64,000 nt of DNA from Fabrea salina (lineage: Eukaryota; Ciliophora; Heterotrichea; Heterotrichida; Fabreidae). The notes beneath the pieces are model-generated. The model did no database searches, was not told the DNA's origin, and saw nothing but the letters and a program-made list of their open reading frames with translations. This document shows positions 1 through 9,588 of this stretch, one piece after another; position 1 is the first letter of the stretch, and every line of letters begins with the position of its first letter. A program made the position numbers and the translations under genes. The DNA lies in contig JALIHJ010000030.1 of the NCBI GenBank assembly GCA_022984795.1, forward strand, positions 186,001 through 250,000. Reading direction: 5' to 3'.

Positions 1-503
1 GCTTTGCACGGCTTATCAACATTTCAAACGACCCTGCTCCGGGGTACAACATTGAGCAACTTGCTAAGAAAGGCCAGAACTACATTGAACTTCCTTACTC
101 CGTGAAAGGAATGGACGTGTCTTTTTCAGGCATACTTTCTAACATTGAAAATTTGGCAACCAAGCACTCCCCTGAAGACCTGTGCTTCTCTTTGCAAGAA
201 ACGATCTTTGCTATGCTGATTGAAGTAACTGAAAGGGCAATGGCCCATTGCAACTCTAAAGAAGTACTGATAGTGGGTGGAGTGGGGTGCAACTTAAGAC
301 TCCAGGAAATGATGAAGCAAATGCTTGAAGACCGAAATGGAATACTTTATTCTATGGACGACAGGTACTGCATTGACAACGGTGCCATGATCGCTTATAC
401 AGGACTGCTTCAGCACACTAGTGGGGAAAAGTTTGACTTAAATGAGTGCATTTATACCCAAAGGTTTAGAACTGACGAAGTCGTTGTGAGGTGGAGGGAC
501 TAA
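1..503 (+). CDS. OSGEP: tRNA N6-adenosine threonylcarbamoyltransferase (Kae1/OSGEP), C-terminal part
   Basis: Only the last ~166 codons are in the window; the frame is open from base 3. Kae1/OSGEP is the catalytic subunit of KEOPS, which makes t6A37 on ANN-decoding tRNAs. The visible part carries family landmarks: the [12 protein letters not shown] stretch, [15 protein letters not shown] (residue ~34 onward of the visible part), the ATPase-fold phosphate segment [14 protein letters not shown] and the closing [12 protein letters not shown] motif with the conserved Asp-Asn-Gly. No mitochondrial targeting part can be judged because the N-terminus is missing. The family call is strong; cytosolic KEOPS rather than the mitochondrial Qri7 branch is inferred from the eukaryotic/archaeal-type KGMDVSFSG motif. 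Confidence 0.93.
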   Translation, partial: FARLINISNDPAPGYNIEQLAKKGQNYIELPYSVKGMDVSFSGILSNIENLATKHSPEDLCFSLQETIFAMLIEVTERAMAHCNSKEVLIVGGVGCNLRLQEMMKQMLEDRNGILYSMDDRYCIDNGAMIAYTGLLQHTSGEKFDLNECIYTQRFRTDEVVVRWRD

Positions 504-684
504 GTCATTTGAGCTAGGAATTAAAGGCTAATATTTAAAGAAAGAGTGTGTTAATTCCATAACTGATTTCAGTTTAAGGTTTTGTAATACCCATTAAATA
601 CTTTAAGTAGTTAACTTAGGAGTGTTTTTTGGAAGTAATTATAGCTAAGAGTTGTTGAACATTTTTTAAAGGTGTTGAAAAATA

Positions 685-3228
685 ATGTGGAGTCTACTCC
701 TATTAACATTAGCAGAAGCAGGTGGAGAATGCACTCGTTACAGCTGTCATAGCGAAGGAATCGACTATGGAAACGTTTGCGTAAACAAAAACATCACCCA
801 GAATGTTGTTTTAATGCAGGTCTGCCAGACCACTACAGATCCACATTGCGTCGTGGGTCCTGGAGTAACCCAAAACTCTACGTGCGGACCAGAACCCAGA
901 CCTGTTAGGGAGCCCAAGCTTCCTGGAGAGAATTGTGTTAAGGACTCTGATTGCTTGTCGGATAACTGTGCTTCCAATAAATGCCAGGGCCAACCACTAG
1001 GCGAATCTTGCACATCACACGGTGACTGTAATGTTGGGAACTACTGTGCACAGGACGGAAAATGCAAGACTCAGAAAGGTCAAGGACAGGTTTGCAGAAG
1101 TGACTTTGAATGCGTGAACACCATGGCTTGCAACCGGACTTACTACGAAGAAGGAACATGTGTGTCTTACTACAGTTTAGAAAACGGGCAAACTGTTGGG
1201 ATGTGCTTGACTTGGAACGGACAAGGAGTAACTAACCTGTGCAAGTCAGGAGGCTGTGAAGAAACCATCTTTGACGAAAACGGCACAGGCAAGTGCATAG
1301 AAGAAATCATCAACCCCAATTATGGGAAACCTTGCGAGAAAGACAATGATTGCATAGGAACTGGTAACAAAACACTTGTATCTGGGTCTTGTAAGTGCGG
1401 AATGGACAAGGAAGGCTTCAAGTACTGTGATACCTTCACAGGGGATCTTCCTTCCAAAACCAAGAGGTCGCTTTTGTTGAAACACGTTAACTCCCCAGCA
1501 ATCAAGACTTGCCAAACTCTAGGCAGGTTCGACGAGTACTGCTTGGAAAAGACCCTGACTTCCCATGAAAGACTCCAACTTGCAAGGAACGATTTGCTAG
1601 CTGAAGACTACGGCAGGTACCAAGGAAACGACGACTGCACCAAAGTCATTTACAACCAAAAATACTTCGGACTTTCTGAAAAGGACTTTGAGTGCAAGGC
1701 CTATGCTTGCGGTGGAAGTGACTGGAAAGAAGGAGTGTGCATTGCCTACAACGAAGGAGACAACACCTTTTACTCAAGAGGATGCCCGAACGACTCGCAT
1801 GACTCTTACTGTGACAGCGAACTAGCAGTGAGTAATAAATTCCTGAATGTTACCTGTGGACAAGCCCCTGAACCATCTCCTAAGTACCCTGGAGAGAGTT
1901 GTTCTAACAACACTCAGTGCGTTTCTGGAAACTGTGCAGAAGGAGTGTGCAAAGGCAAACCCAAAGGAGGCAGTTGCTCGCACAACAAAGACTGCGACCC
2001 AGGACTGTACTGCAACCTTCTTGACGAGTGCACAGAGTTGATTCCAATAGGTTCTTCAGGGTGCATAAGCGACTTCGAGTGTGCACTGGGGGCCTTCTGC
2101 AACACCACAAGTGGCCAAATCGGCAACCACCCTTGCGTTCCTTACTTCTCTGGAAAGATAGGGGACCGTGTTCCACCTCCTCAGTCAAGCATCAGCATAG
2201 GGTCAGGTTTCAGTTATGCTTGTGAGAGCGGCACATACAACAGCACTTCAGGGACTTGTGTGAGTGCTCCTAAGTCAAGTTCTTTCCCCATAGAGTGCAC
2301 TCATACTGAAAATTGCACAGTTGGCTCGGGCTTCCAAGGCACTTGTTCGTGCGGAATGAACCCATATGCTAAGAAGTACTGCAGTCCCATGACTGGAGAT
2401 CCTCCTGGGGCTTTGCTCATTGATGAACTCAAGAAAATAGACCACACTAATAACACTTTCTGCAACACAGAGAGAAGGTACAGCGTTGAGTGCTTAATGA
2501 AGGCTGCAGGTGAGCAAAACTTTAACCCAGACTTTGTTTACCTAAGAATCTACAACTTCACAAACTTCGCTAGGTATCATGAAAACGACAACTGCACAAA
2601 GGAAGCTTTCAACAAAGACTTTTGGGCCAGAGTTTATAATCCTAATGACTGGGGCAAAGAAACTCTGAAAAATGCAACTTTGGAATGGCAAGTTGGGTAT
2701 AGTCAAGTCACATTCAACCTTACAGTTGATCGAGTTATTGTTGAAAATTATGGGTGGTACGGAGTAGCCTTGAAAGAACTTTCTTACCCAGTTACAATGC
2801 AAGACGGAGACTACGCTGTGTTGATGCTTAAGAACCACAGTCTGTTCCACATGAACACTTTCAACCTAACTACCAAAGGAGGCCGTCCCATGAACAACAC
2901 TATTCCTACCTTTTACGGACCTATCGTAAAGAATACCCCAAATGGAGGCGTTATGGCAAGTTGGACCAGAGAGCTTGAAACCTTTATAGATGGCCAAACT
3001 ATCAACTTAGTTCCTTTAGGAAGGTACACCTTACTCTACGGCTTTGGAAAGATAGACTCCAACGGTACCATGCAACCCCACGAAAGCACTGATAGGGGTT
3101 ACGGAAACATCACTTTATACAACACCTTCTCTGGAAATGCCTACATACCTCCAAATCCCCACGACAATGGCAGTGCTTTTGGTCTTTGCAACTTACTAGG
3201 TCTGCTGCTGTTGCAGCTTCTTTTTTAG
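685..3228 (+). CDS. Cys-rich secreted or GPI-anchored surface protein with internal duplication
   Basis: An 847-residue protein with a short hydrophobic N-terminal signal (MWSLLLLTLAEAGG) and a hydrophobic C-terminal tail (LLGLLLLQLLF), the pattern of a GPI-anchored surface protein. It is very rich in cysteine and has many N-glycosylation sequons. The body is duplicated: residues ~84-340 and ~405-650 share the order of Cys-rich units (CVKDSDC...C against CSNNTQC...C), then CGMxxxxxKYC, then the pairs RFDEYC/RYSVEC and YQGNDDCTK/YHENDNCTK. A non-repeated, glycosylated ~190-residue region follows. Each unit resembles short disulfide-rich modules of ciliate surface antigens, but I do not recognise a named family. 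Function unknown; it ends 31 bp before a convergent gene. Confidence 0.75.
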   Translation: MWSLLLLTLAEAGGECTRYSCHSEGIDYGNVCVNKNITQNVVLMQVCQTTTDPHCVVGPGVTQNSTCGPEPRPVREPKLPGENCVKDSDCLSDNCASNKCQGQPLGESCTSHGDCNVGNYCAQDGKCKTQKGQGQVCRSDFECVNTMACNRTYYEEGTCVSYYSLENGQTVGMCLTWNGQGVTNLCKSGGCEETIFDENGTGKCIEEIINPNYGKPCEKDNDCIGTGNKTLVSGSCKCGMDKEGFKYCDTFTGDLPSKTKRSLLLKHVNSPAIKTCQTLGRFDEYCLEKTLTSHERLQLARNDLLAEDYGRYQGNDDCTKVIYNQKYFGLSEKDFECKAYACGGSDWKEGVCIAYNEGDNTFYSRGCPNDSHDSYCDSELAVSNKFLNVTCGQAPEPSPKYPGESCSNNTQCVSGNCAEGVCKGKPKGGSCSHNKDCDPGLYCNLLDECTELIPIGSSGCISDFECALGAFCNTTSGQIGNHPCVPYFSGKIGDRVPPPQSSISIGSGFSYACESGTYNSTSGTCVSAPKSSSFPIECTHTENCTVGSGFQGTCSCGMNPYAKKYCSPMTGDPPGALLIDELKKIDHTNNTFCNTERRYSVECLMKAAGEQNFNPDFVYLRIYNFTNFARYHENDNCTKEAFNKDFWARVYNPNDWGKETLKNATLEWQVGYSQVTFNLTVDRVIVENYGWYGVALKELSYPVTMQDGDYAVLMLKNHSLFHMNTFNLTTKGGRPMNNTIPTFYGPIVKNTPNGGVMASWTRELETFIDGQTINLVPLGRYTLLYGFGKIDSNGTMQPHESTDRGYGNITLYNTFSGNAYIPPNPHDNGSAFGLCNLLGLLLLQLLF

Positions 3229-3259
3229 TTAGATAAGTAAGTCCATATTACAGAAGTAA

Positions 3260-3808
3260 TTAGTTAGTTGGGGGCTGCATTAAAGAACTTAGCCAGCTAT
3301 TCTGCATTTGTTTTTGCATCTCTTTCATTTCTTTCATTTGTTCAGGGTCCATTTTCATGTTGGGTGAAAAGAAAGTAAGTCCTACCATTACAAGTGCCAT
3401 CAGCACCATTGGGTTCATTAGAAGCTGCATCACACTGAACTTGGGTCTTTCTTCGAAGTACTGAATGGGCTTTTCGGGTCTAAGTTTAAGAGGGTAGGGC
3501 AAGGTTTCTGGTCTGAACCCAGGAACTCCTTCTCTGGCTGTTATTTGTGAGTCCTTAACTTCTACAACCACAGGCTTGAACGAGTAAGTCCAGTCAAAGA
3601 TTTCCAAGTAATAAGTTCCTTCTGGTACTTCAAAAAACCTAAACTTGTTGTCTGAACTGAGGAAAGTTGTGTACTGGCCTCCGTTAAGAGTGACTTTGGT
3701 GTTTCTAGTGAGCTCCCACTGCCTTTTGTCGACTGGGTCACGTGGCGCAGCAACCTCTCCTTCAATGTTCACAGAATAAGCTAGGCTTATTAAAAACAAC
3801 AACCACAT
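3260..3808 (-). CDS. EMC7: ER membrane protein complex subunit 7 (EMC7)
   Basis: EMC7 is a subunit of the ER membrane complex, an insertase for tail-anchored and polytopic proteins. The 182-residue product starts with a signal peptide (MWLLFLISLAYS), continues with a beta-sandwich that has the family's NGGQY, FRFFEVPEGTYYLEI and PYPLKLRP segments, then one membrane segment near residues 125-145 (MNPMVLMALVMVGLTFF) and a Met/Lys-rich cytosolic tail, the normal EMC7 layout and a slightly short length. The ATG at 3808 is chosen; an extension upstream would need a GTG start and would run into the next gene's start. Only 7 bp separate it from the divergent start at 3816. Confidence 0.88.
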   Translation of the reverse strand: MWLLFLISLAYSVNIEGEVAAPRDPVDKRQWELTRNTKVTLNGGQYTTFLSSDNKFRFFEVPEGTYYLEIFDWTYSFKPVVVEVKDSQITAREGVPGFRPETLPYPLKLRPEKPIQYFEERPKFSVMQLLMNPMVLMALVMVGLTFFSPNMKMDPEQMKEMKEMQKQMQNSWLSSLMQPPTN

Positions 3809-3815
3809 AATAAAT

Positions 3816-6800
3816 ATGAGCACCGATTCACCTGACGAAGTTAACTCTATCGTTCAAAAGTTGCATCTAAACCTAAAGCACCTAGAAAACAGGTACACTA
3901 ACTTTGTGTCGCACTGTGCTACTTTGCTTACACGCAGCAACTTAGATAACGAAATCCAAGACGCGCGGCTCAGGCTTGACAAGCAAATAGTTGACCAACT
4001 AAACTCAGAAGGGAAAAAGTCGGTTTACTGCAAAGTGAACGACAAGATCCTGGAAGCCCAAGAAAAAGTAACTTTGCTTTTCCAAGGCTACAAAAGAGAC
4101 CCCCAGTTAAAAAGCAGTGTTGCTAGGATTTTCAGAGAACTTTCAGAGGAGCTGCTGGAGAACTTGCTGAAACTAGACAAGCAAGAAGAAAGGTCGAGGA
4201 AAGTTAAAGGACTTCTAGAAAAAAGGAAAGAACTTGACACTAACTACGAGAAAGGACTGCAACTTCAAATTAAAAAAATTCAGGACCAGAACAAAGACCT
4301 AAAGTCTCAGATCGGCAGACTCAAAAAGTTCAAAAAACCCACCATAGAAATAAGTTCTCCTCGAAGCAGTTACGGAGGCCCTCTGGACTCCTGTGAAACT
4401 CGCACAAGCATGCCTTTCAGTCCTAGAATTTCTTCTCCGCTTGAGCAGATCAAAGACTATTTAAGTATGTTTTTGGACGACATCACTCTAAACATAGAGG
4501 ACCAGTACTACGAAACCTTCCAGTACAGAAAGTCACAACTGCTCAAAAAGCTTGAAAAACTCAAAACTCTAGGAAATTCCAGCAACGAAGAAGAAGTTTC
4601 CAAACTAAAAGCCCAACTTAACAAAGCTAACAGCGATATTGACTACTACTACTTCCACTTAAAATCTAAAGACGAGCAACTAGAAGACTACTCTAAGCAA
4701 ATAGAAAAACTCAACGCAACCATATACTCTTACTCACAACAACTAGAAAGCCTAGAGTCTCAAGTTTCAAAAAAAAACGAAAAGATCCAAAAACTCAAAC
4801 AAACCCAAGGGTACCAAACTGGCGAAATTTCTCAAAACTTAAAAAAACTCGACAAAGTAATTGAAGAATTCCAAGAGTGCAGGCGAGAAAACGAGTCACT
4901 TTCCAAAAAGATGACTGAGTACAGAGCTAAAGTTGAACTAGCTTACGAAGAGTGGCGCATAAGCGATAACAAAAGACAAACTCTCCAAAAAGAACTTAAC
5001 TACTACCAAAACTACTGCTCAGAAGTAAAAAAGTGGGTAAGTCAAACTGTTTCTTCTATATCTGAAACTCTTCAGTCTAAGTTGTCCCATGTTCAAACCT
5101 TAGTGGAGGAGAAAGAAAGTTACCTCAGCCAAGTCGAGAAAAAAGTAAGCACTCTCAACTCTATTGAAGACAAAAACCAAATCCTAAACACCCAACTAAC
5201 CCAGGTCAAAGGTGAGTGGGACAAAGTAACCAGTAGTTTAAACGAAATGTCAGCAGCAGTGAAGCAGTTAATTGAAGACAAACAAGAACTGTACAAAGTC
5301 CAAGAACAGTACGAAAAACAACTCCAAGAAAAAATTAACCAAATACTTACACTAGAAAATCAACTTCAAAAAGAAACTGAAAAGTCCAAAAACTACTACG
5401 AAAAGTGTGAGTTCGAAATCAAAACAGTAAAAGAGTACAACGAAAGAATCAATTCTGAATACGTTGCTTTAAGAGACGGCTACCAAAACTTAGAGAAAAC
5501 CCACAACAGTATTCTTCTAGAAAAAGATAAACAGTACAACGAACTGGTAAAAGAGAACCAAAGACTAAACAAAGAACTTGAAAAAGTAAGTGTTTTAAAA
5601 GACTCTGAGTTTTCTGAGATCCAGAAGTTCATTGAAGACCTTAAAAGACAAATCTCAGAAGCCAACAAAGAAAAAGACTCTAAAATTGACGAACTCGAAA
5701 CTAACATTGAAGCTCTTAAGTCCGAAAGAAACAGACTCTACAACGAAAAACAAGAAATCTACCAAAACTACATAGACACCAACAAAAGCCTAGAAATCCT
5801 AAGCACAGACTATCAAAGAACCCGGGAGTCCAACCAAAAGTACTCTGAACTCTTACAAACAGCCCAAAAAACAATTAGTGAACTGCAAGGCAACACTCAC
5901 TCTACCGAAAAGACTTTTAGGCAAGTCCAAGAAGAACTTGAGAAGCTCCACAGTGAAAAAGCAACTTACGAAGACAAACTAAAACAACTAGAAAGCCTTT
6001 TAGCAGAAAAAGACACCAAAATGAGAGACTTAGAAACTCAAAACAAAGAAAAGTACTCTGAACTCGAAAAAGAACTCATGATAGACAGAGAAAACTACGT
6101 AGAGTTACAACAAAACAACGAAAAACTCAAAAAACAAGTAAACAACCTTAAAGAAGAACTTTCTAAAGCCAAAAAAGCTTCTGAGTCACTTAAACCTACT
6201 GAAGAAGCCAAACAAGCACTTGAAAACCAAGTAAACGAACTCAAAAAAACAGCACAAGAAAAACAAAACTTAGCCAACAAGCACAAAAAAGAAAAAGTAG
6301 AACTCATCTCAAAAGTCTCTGCACAAGAAAAAAAGCTTTCAGAAGCCTCTGAAAAAGAAACTGAACTCAGCAAAAAAGTCACTGAGTTACAAGAAAAACT
6401 CATCAAGTACCAAAAACCCAAAATAGTCAGTCAAAGAAACCAAAGCATAAACAACAAACTAAGCCAAGATCTAAAAGCCTCTAAACTCCGTGAAGAAAAC
6501 TTAAGCGCTTCCTTAAAAGAAGCTAAGGAAAAAGAAACCACTATGAACAAACAAATCACTGAACTCACCACCAAAGCCCGCAACATGACCACCGCCATCA
6601 AAAAACTCAGAGAAGAAAACAAAGCTCTCAAAGGCAACTTAGAAAACTCAGAAAAAAAGTGCCAAGAAATCTCACTTGACGTCGCTAAGAAGATTGAAGA
6701 CCTCCAAGAGTCCCACAACTCAGAAGTAGAAAAGATCCAAAAAGACCAAACCGAAGTTTCCAAACTAGAAGAAACTTTAAGCAGTTTAGAAATGCTCAGA

Positions 6801-8096
6801 ATGCAAAACCAAGAACTTATAGAGTACTTAGAAATCATCAAAAAAGAAAAAGATGAAATCCAACAAAAGTTCACTCAAGAAGAGTCTAAGTACCAAGAAC
6901 TCATCCAACAAAAAGACTCTGAAATTGAAAAGATGAAGAAAAACAGAACTCAAATCAAAGAGTCTTACGAACAGTTAAGCCAAACTATGAAGGATGCCGA
7001 CAAACATCGTCTAGAAAAAGAAGACTTGAAAAAACAACTAAACTCTAAAGAAACAGAAATCCAACAACTCCAACGCGAAATCCAAGAAATCCAGAGTTTT
7101 AAAGACCAAAAACTAAGCTTCGAAAACCAAACTCAAGAAGCCCAAGAAAGAATTAAAACTCTAGAAGCCATAAACGAAAAATGTGAAGAAGAAAAACTAG
7201 AGTTACTTGAAAACAGCCGCTTTTTAGAAAAGGATTTAGGCGAAACTAGACTTGTTTTAAAGCAGTTAAAGTCTAGTTATGATGAGTTAAGACAGTCTAA
7301 CTTAGAAAAGGACGAGTTGCTTTCTGAGTTAAAAGCCAGAAACAGTCTAGAGTTCTACGAAAGTCCTGGAGGCTTAAAGAAACTTATATCTGAACTAGGC
7401 GAAGAAGATATTGACTCGATGCACGAAAAAATCGTTGAAATCAAGATTGAAAGAGACGACTACTACAGAGAACTCCAAGAAGTAAACGACACCCTAGACG
7501 AACTAAAAGAGTTACTAGGGGAGCAAAGCAATAGCTCCATATTCGAAACTGTAGTTAAACTCAAACAAAACAGTCAAAGTTACCGGGAAAACACCAAACT
7601 TTTAAAAAGTCATTTTGAAGAAGCTGTTAAGAAAGTTTCAAACTTTATTTTTGAGAAACTAAACACTGTTGAGTCGAACCTACAAAAGCTAACTCAGAAA
7701 CTCCAAAGCATTAGTAATCTAAACACTCAAGAAGCCAATCCACAAGAAATCAAAGAAAAACTAGACAGTATCTTGGAAGCGTATCAAATTCAAACTGCCA
7801 ATAAAAACTCAGAAATCGAGAAGTACCAAGTTCTTCTGAAGAAAATAGCAGAGGAACTAGAAACAGAGTTCCTAGGAGACTACCTTTCAGTTATACAGTC
7901 TTTAAAGTCCAAGTTGTATGAAGACTCAGAAGAACTCAGAGAAGAACAAAGAACTAATTTTTTGCACCAAGAACAAATCAAACTTCTAAAAGACACTATC
8001 CAGCAGATAAGAACCAACTTGCAGAAGCTGCTTGAAAAGTCAGGTTCTGAGGATTCAGAAGTCCAAAACTTAATACTTGAAACTATGCAGCTATAA
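3816..8096 (+). CDS. Giant coiled-coil protein (1426 aa), unknown role
   Basis: About 1,200 of the 1,426 residues (from ~150 on) are Glu/Lys/Gln/Leu-rich with heptad periodicity and very little Pro or Gly, so the protein should form a long rod. The first ~150 residues are helical but less charged, and a Ser/Pro linker lies at ~175-210 (ISSPRSSYGGP, MPFSPRISSPLEQ). No C-terminal GRIP, GRAB or membrane anchor is visible, so a Golgi golgin is not supported; a centrosomal, basal-body or cortical-fibre rod is equally plausible. I do not recognise an orthologue. A GTAA...TAG match inside it at 7482-7497 lies in good heptad sequence and is not treated as an intron. Confidence 0.8.
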   Translation: MSTDSPDEVNSIVQKLHLNLKHLENRYTNFVSHCATLLTRSNLDNEIQDARLRLDKQIVDQLNSEGKKSVYCKVNDKILEAQEKVTLLFQGYKRDPQLKSSVARIFRELSEELLENLLKLDKQEERSRKVKGLLEKRKELDTNYEKGLQLQIKKIQDQNKDLKSQIGRLKKFKKPTIEISSPRSSYGGPLDSCETRTSMPFSPRISSPLEQIKDYLSMFLDDITLNIEDQYYETFQYRKSQLLKKLEKLKTLGNSSNEEEVSKLKAQLNKANSDIDYYYFHLKSKDEQLEDYSKQIEKLNATIYSYSQQLESLESQVSKKNEKIQKLKQTQGYQTGEISQNLKKLDKVIEEFQECRRENESLSKKMTEYRAKVELAYEEWRISDNKRQTLQKELNYYQNYCSEVKKWVSQTVSSISETLQSKLSHVQTLVEEKESYLSQVEKKVSTLNSIEDKNQILNTQLTQVKGEWDKVTSSLNEMSAAVKQLIEDKQELYKVQEQYEKQLQEKINQILTLENQLQKETEKSKNYYEKCEFEIKTVKEYNERINSEYVALRDGYQNLEKTHNSILLEKDKQYNELVKENQRLNKELEKVSVLKDSEFSEIQKFIEDLKRQISEANKEKDSKIDELETNIEALKSERNRLYNEKQEIYQNYIDTNKSLEILSTDYQRTRESNQKYSELLQTAQKTISELQGNTHSTEKTFRQVQEELEKLHSEKATYEDKLKQLESLLAEKDTKMRDLETQNKEKYSELEKELMIDRENYVELQQNNEKLKKQVNNLKEELSKAKKASESLKPTEEAKQALENQVNELKKTAQEKQNLANKHKKEKVELISKVSAQEKKLSEASEKETELSKKVTELQEKLIKYQKPKIVSQRNQSINNKLSQDLKASKLREENLSASLKEAKEKETTMNKQITELTTKARNMTTAIKKLREENKALKGNLENSEKKCQEISLDVAKKIEDLQESHNSEVEKIQKDQTEVSKLEETLSSLEMLRMQNQELIEYLEIIKKEKDEIQQKFTQEESKYQELIQQKDSEIEKMKKNRTQIKESYEQLSQTMKDADKHRLEKEDLKKQLNSKETEIQQLQREIQEIQSFKDQKLSFENQTQEAQERIKTLEAINEKCEEEKLELLENSRFLEKDLGETRLVLKQLKSSYDELRQSNLEKDELLSELKARNSLEFYESPGGLKKLISELGEEDIDSMHEKIVEIKIERDDYYRELQEVNDTLDELKELLGEQSNSSIFETVVKLKQNSQSYRENTKLLKSHFEEAVKKVSNFIFEKLNTVESNLQKLTQKLQSISNLNTQEANPQEIKEKLDSILEAYQIQTANKNSEIEKYQVLLKKIAEELETEFLGDYLSVIQSLKSKLYEDSEELREEQRTNFLHQEQIKLLKDTIQQIRTNLQKLLEKSGSEDSEVQNLILETMQL

Positions 8097-8108
8097 GCTA
8101 TTATAATA

Positions 8109-8972
8109 TTAATTCACTAAGTCGTAAACTTTAAAGTCCCTTTCGTATATAATGTCTTCTTCAACCAACTGTTTTAGGTGCAAAGCAATATTTTGACACT
8201 TCTCGTTGAGTTCTGCTTCAACGATTTTTTGAATGTCGAAAACGTGCAGAGGAGTTTTGGCTGACCTAAGTGCATTGACTATGACTTCTTTAGGGTGGAA
8301 AGGCTTAGAAGACACTTCTAGCACCATTTCATCGAACTTGGAGTACTGGCCTTTGGGCTCCATGAAGCTTTTCTCTACCAAGTAACACACTGCGTTCTGG
8401 ACTGTTTGGGAAGGTTCCTCTGGAAACAACTTAGACACTTCAGTAAAGCTGATTTGGCGTGCTCTTTTCTGTCTAACTTGGGAGACTATTTTCATAGGCA
8501 ATTCATTTTTAGGTTTGGGTTTGGGTTTTTGAGGAGTAGGAGCTATTTTGGGAGGCTTGGTTGTATAAATGTCGTGGAAGATTTGGTAGCAGTCCTGGAG
8601 CCACTCAAGTTCTTCGTCGTCAAACTCAGTTGTGTAGGGAGATCCTTTTACATTCACTTGGAGCTCTCCTCTGTAGTGCTTTAACTTGCCCCTTACTCTA
8701 ACTGTGTCGCCTACATTTAAACTTTCACTTTGGGAATGCGGTTTGAACCACACACACTTAGCCACTCCAGTGCTGTCGTCTAAAAAGAACAAGTAATGTG
8801 ACAGATGTTCTTTGTACTTAACTACTGTTCCTTGAATGCATACTTGTGAAACTTCAAGCCTGCCTAAGTAGTATTTAGTTTCTTCATGAACTTCTACTTG
8901 GGTAAGGCCCAGCACATGACATATCATCAGCCTAAACACAGGAGTTTCGTCTTTGTGTTTCAGCTCTCTCAT
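8109..8972 (-). CDS. STN1: CST complex subunit STN1 (telomere OB-fold protein)
   Basis: STN1 belongs to the CTC1-STN1-TEN1 complex that binds telomeric G-strand DNA and promotes C-strand fill-in by DNA polymerase alpha. In 287 residues I see the STN1 layout: an N-terminal segment with PVFRLMICHVLGL, an OB fold (residues ~38-110) with VCIQGTVVKY, FLDDSTGVAKCVWF and VGDTVRVRGKLKHYRGELQV, the helix after it, a Pro/Lys linker (~145-165) and a C-terminal winged-helix part. The DDSTG and GDTVRVRG motifs fit human STN1 and separate it from RPA2. Ciliate macronuclei carry very many telomeres, which fits an intact copy. Its ATG lies 6 bp from the divergent macro-domain gene. Confidence 0.82.
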   Translation of the reverse strand: MRELKHKDETPVFRLMICHVLGLTQVEVHEETKYYLGRLEVSQVCIQGTVVKYKEHLSHYLFFLDDSTGVAKCVWFKPHSQSESLNVGDTVRVRGKLKHYRGELQVNVKGSPYTTEFDDEELEWLQDCYQIFHDIYTTKPPKIAPTPQKPKPKPKNELPMKIVSQVRQKRARQISFTEVSKLFPEEPSQTVQNAVCYLVEKSFMEPKGQYSKFDEMVLEVSSKPFHPKEVIVNALRSAKTPLHVFDIQKIVEAELNEKCQNIALHLKQLVEEDIIYERDFKVYDLVN

Positions 8973-8978
8973 TTTTAA

Positions 8979-9584
8979 ATGCTGAGCAAAGCAACTTGCA
9001 GACTCATCAGAACTATCAGAAAAGAATACAACTTTGGAACTTCAGTAGTCAGGATAATTCAAGGAGACCTTACTGAAGAAATAGTTGACTGTCTTGTAAA
9101 TGCTGCCAACAGCCAACTCAAGCATGGAGGAGGAGTAGCAGGTGCAATTGCTAGAAAAGGGGGACCCCAAGTCCAGAAAGAGAGTTACAACTATGCTGGT
9201 CACCACGGAGACGTTCCTGAAGGAGAAGTAGCTGTTACAAAAGGGGGGAATCTAAACTGCAAGTATATCATTCATGCAGTAGGGCCTGTTTACAAAGACG
9301 GTAGTCAAGGAGAGCCTGGGCTTTTGTTTTCAGCTATCTGGAACTCTTTGCTTAAATGTGAAGAATTAGGAATGCAAAGCATTGCCTTCCCTGCAATCAG
9401 CAGTGGAATATTTGGGTACCCCAAAGACCAGTGCGCTAAGAAGTTTGTAGAAGCGATTGAAGCTTACTTAAAAGCTCCTCCAATACAACTCAGAGACATC
9501 AGACTGGTAAACTTAGACTCACCTACAGTGGAAGCTTTTATAGAAGTGTTTGATAAAGAATTTATGACTAAGTCAGAGTTCTAG
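8979..9584 (+). CDS. Macro-domain ADP-ribose hydrolase (MACROD-type)
   Basis: A 201-residue single macro domain. The adenine-binding Asp is in IIQGDLTEEIVD, followed by LVNAANSQLKHGGGVAGAIARKGG, the substrate-loop Asn and Gly-rich segment typical of MacroD/YmdB enzymes, and by AFPAISSGIFGYP near residue 140, the second phosphate-binding loop. Such enzymes remove mono-ADP-ribose from acidic residues or deacetylate O-acetyl-ADP-ribose. The first ~25 residues (MLSKATCRLIRTIRKEYNFG) are basic and could be a mitochondrial presequence, as in MACROD1; this is inference. The gene shares a 6-bp start-to-start interval with STN1 and ends 4 bp from the next convergent gene. Confidence 0.92.
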   Translation: MLSKATCRLIRTIRKEYNFGTSVVRIIQGDLTEEIVDCLVNAANSQLKHGGGVAGAIARKGGPQVQKESYNYAGHHGDVPEGEVAVTKGGNLNCKYIIHAVGPVYKDGSQGEPGLLFSAIWNSLLKCEELGMQSIAFPAISSGIFGYPKDQCAKKFVEAIEAYLKAPPIQLRDIRLVNLDSPTVEAFIEVFDKEFMTKSEF

Positions 9585-9588
9585 TTAA

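Noticed and set aside
6095-6874. Long Ser/Phe-rich antisense frames opposite coiled-coil genes
   Set aside because: They are mirror images of Glu/Lys-rich codons and have no family or composition support.
7482-7497. GTAA...CTAG match in the giant coiled-coil gene
   Set aside because: The reading frame keeps heptads through it, removal of 16 nt would break the frame, and no A lies six bases from the end.
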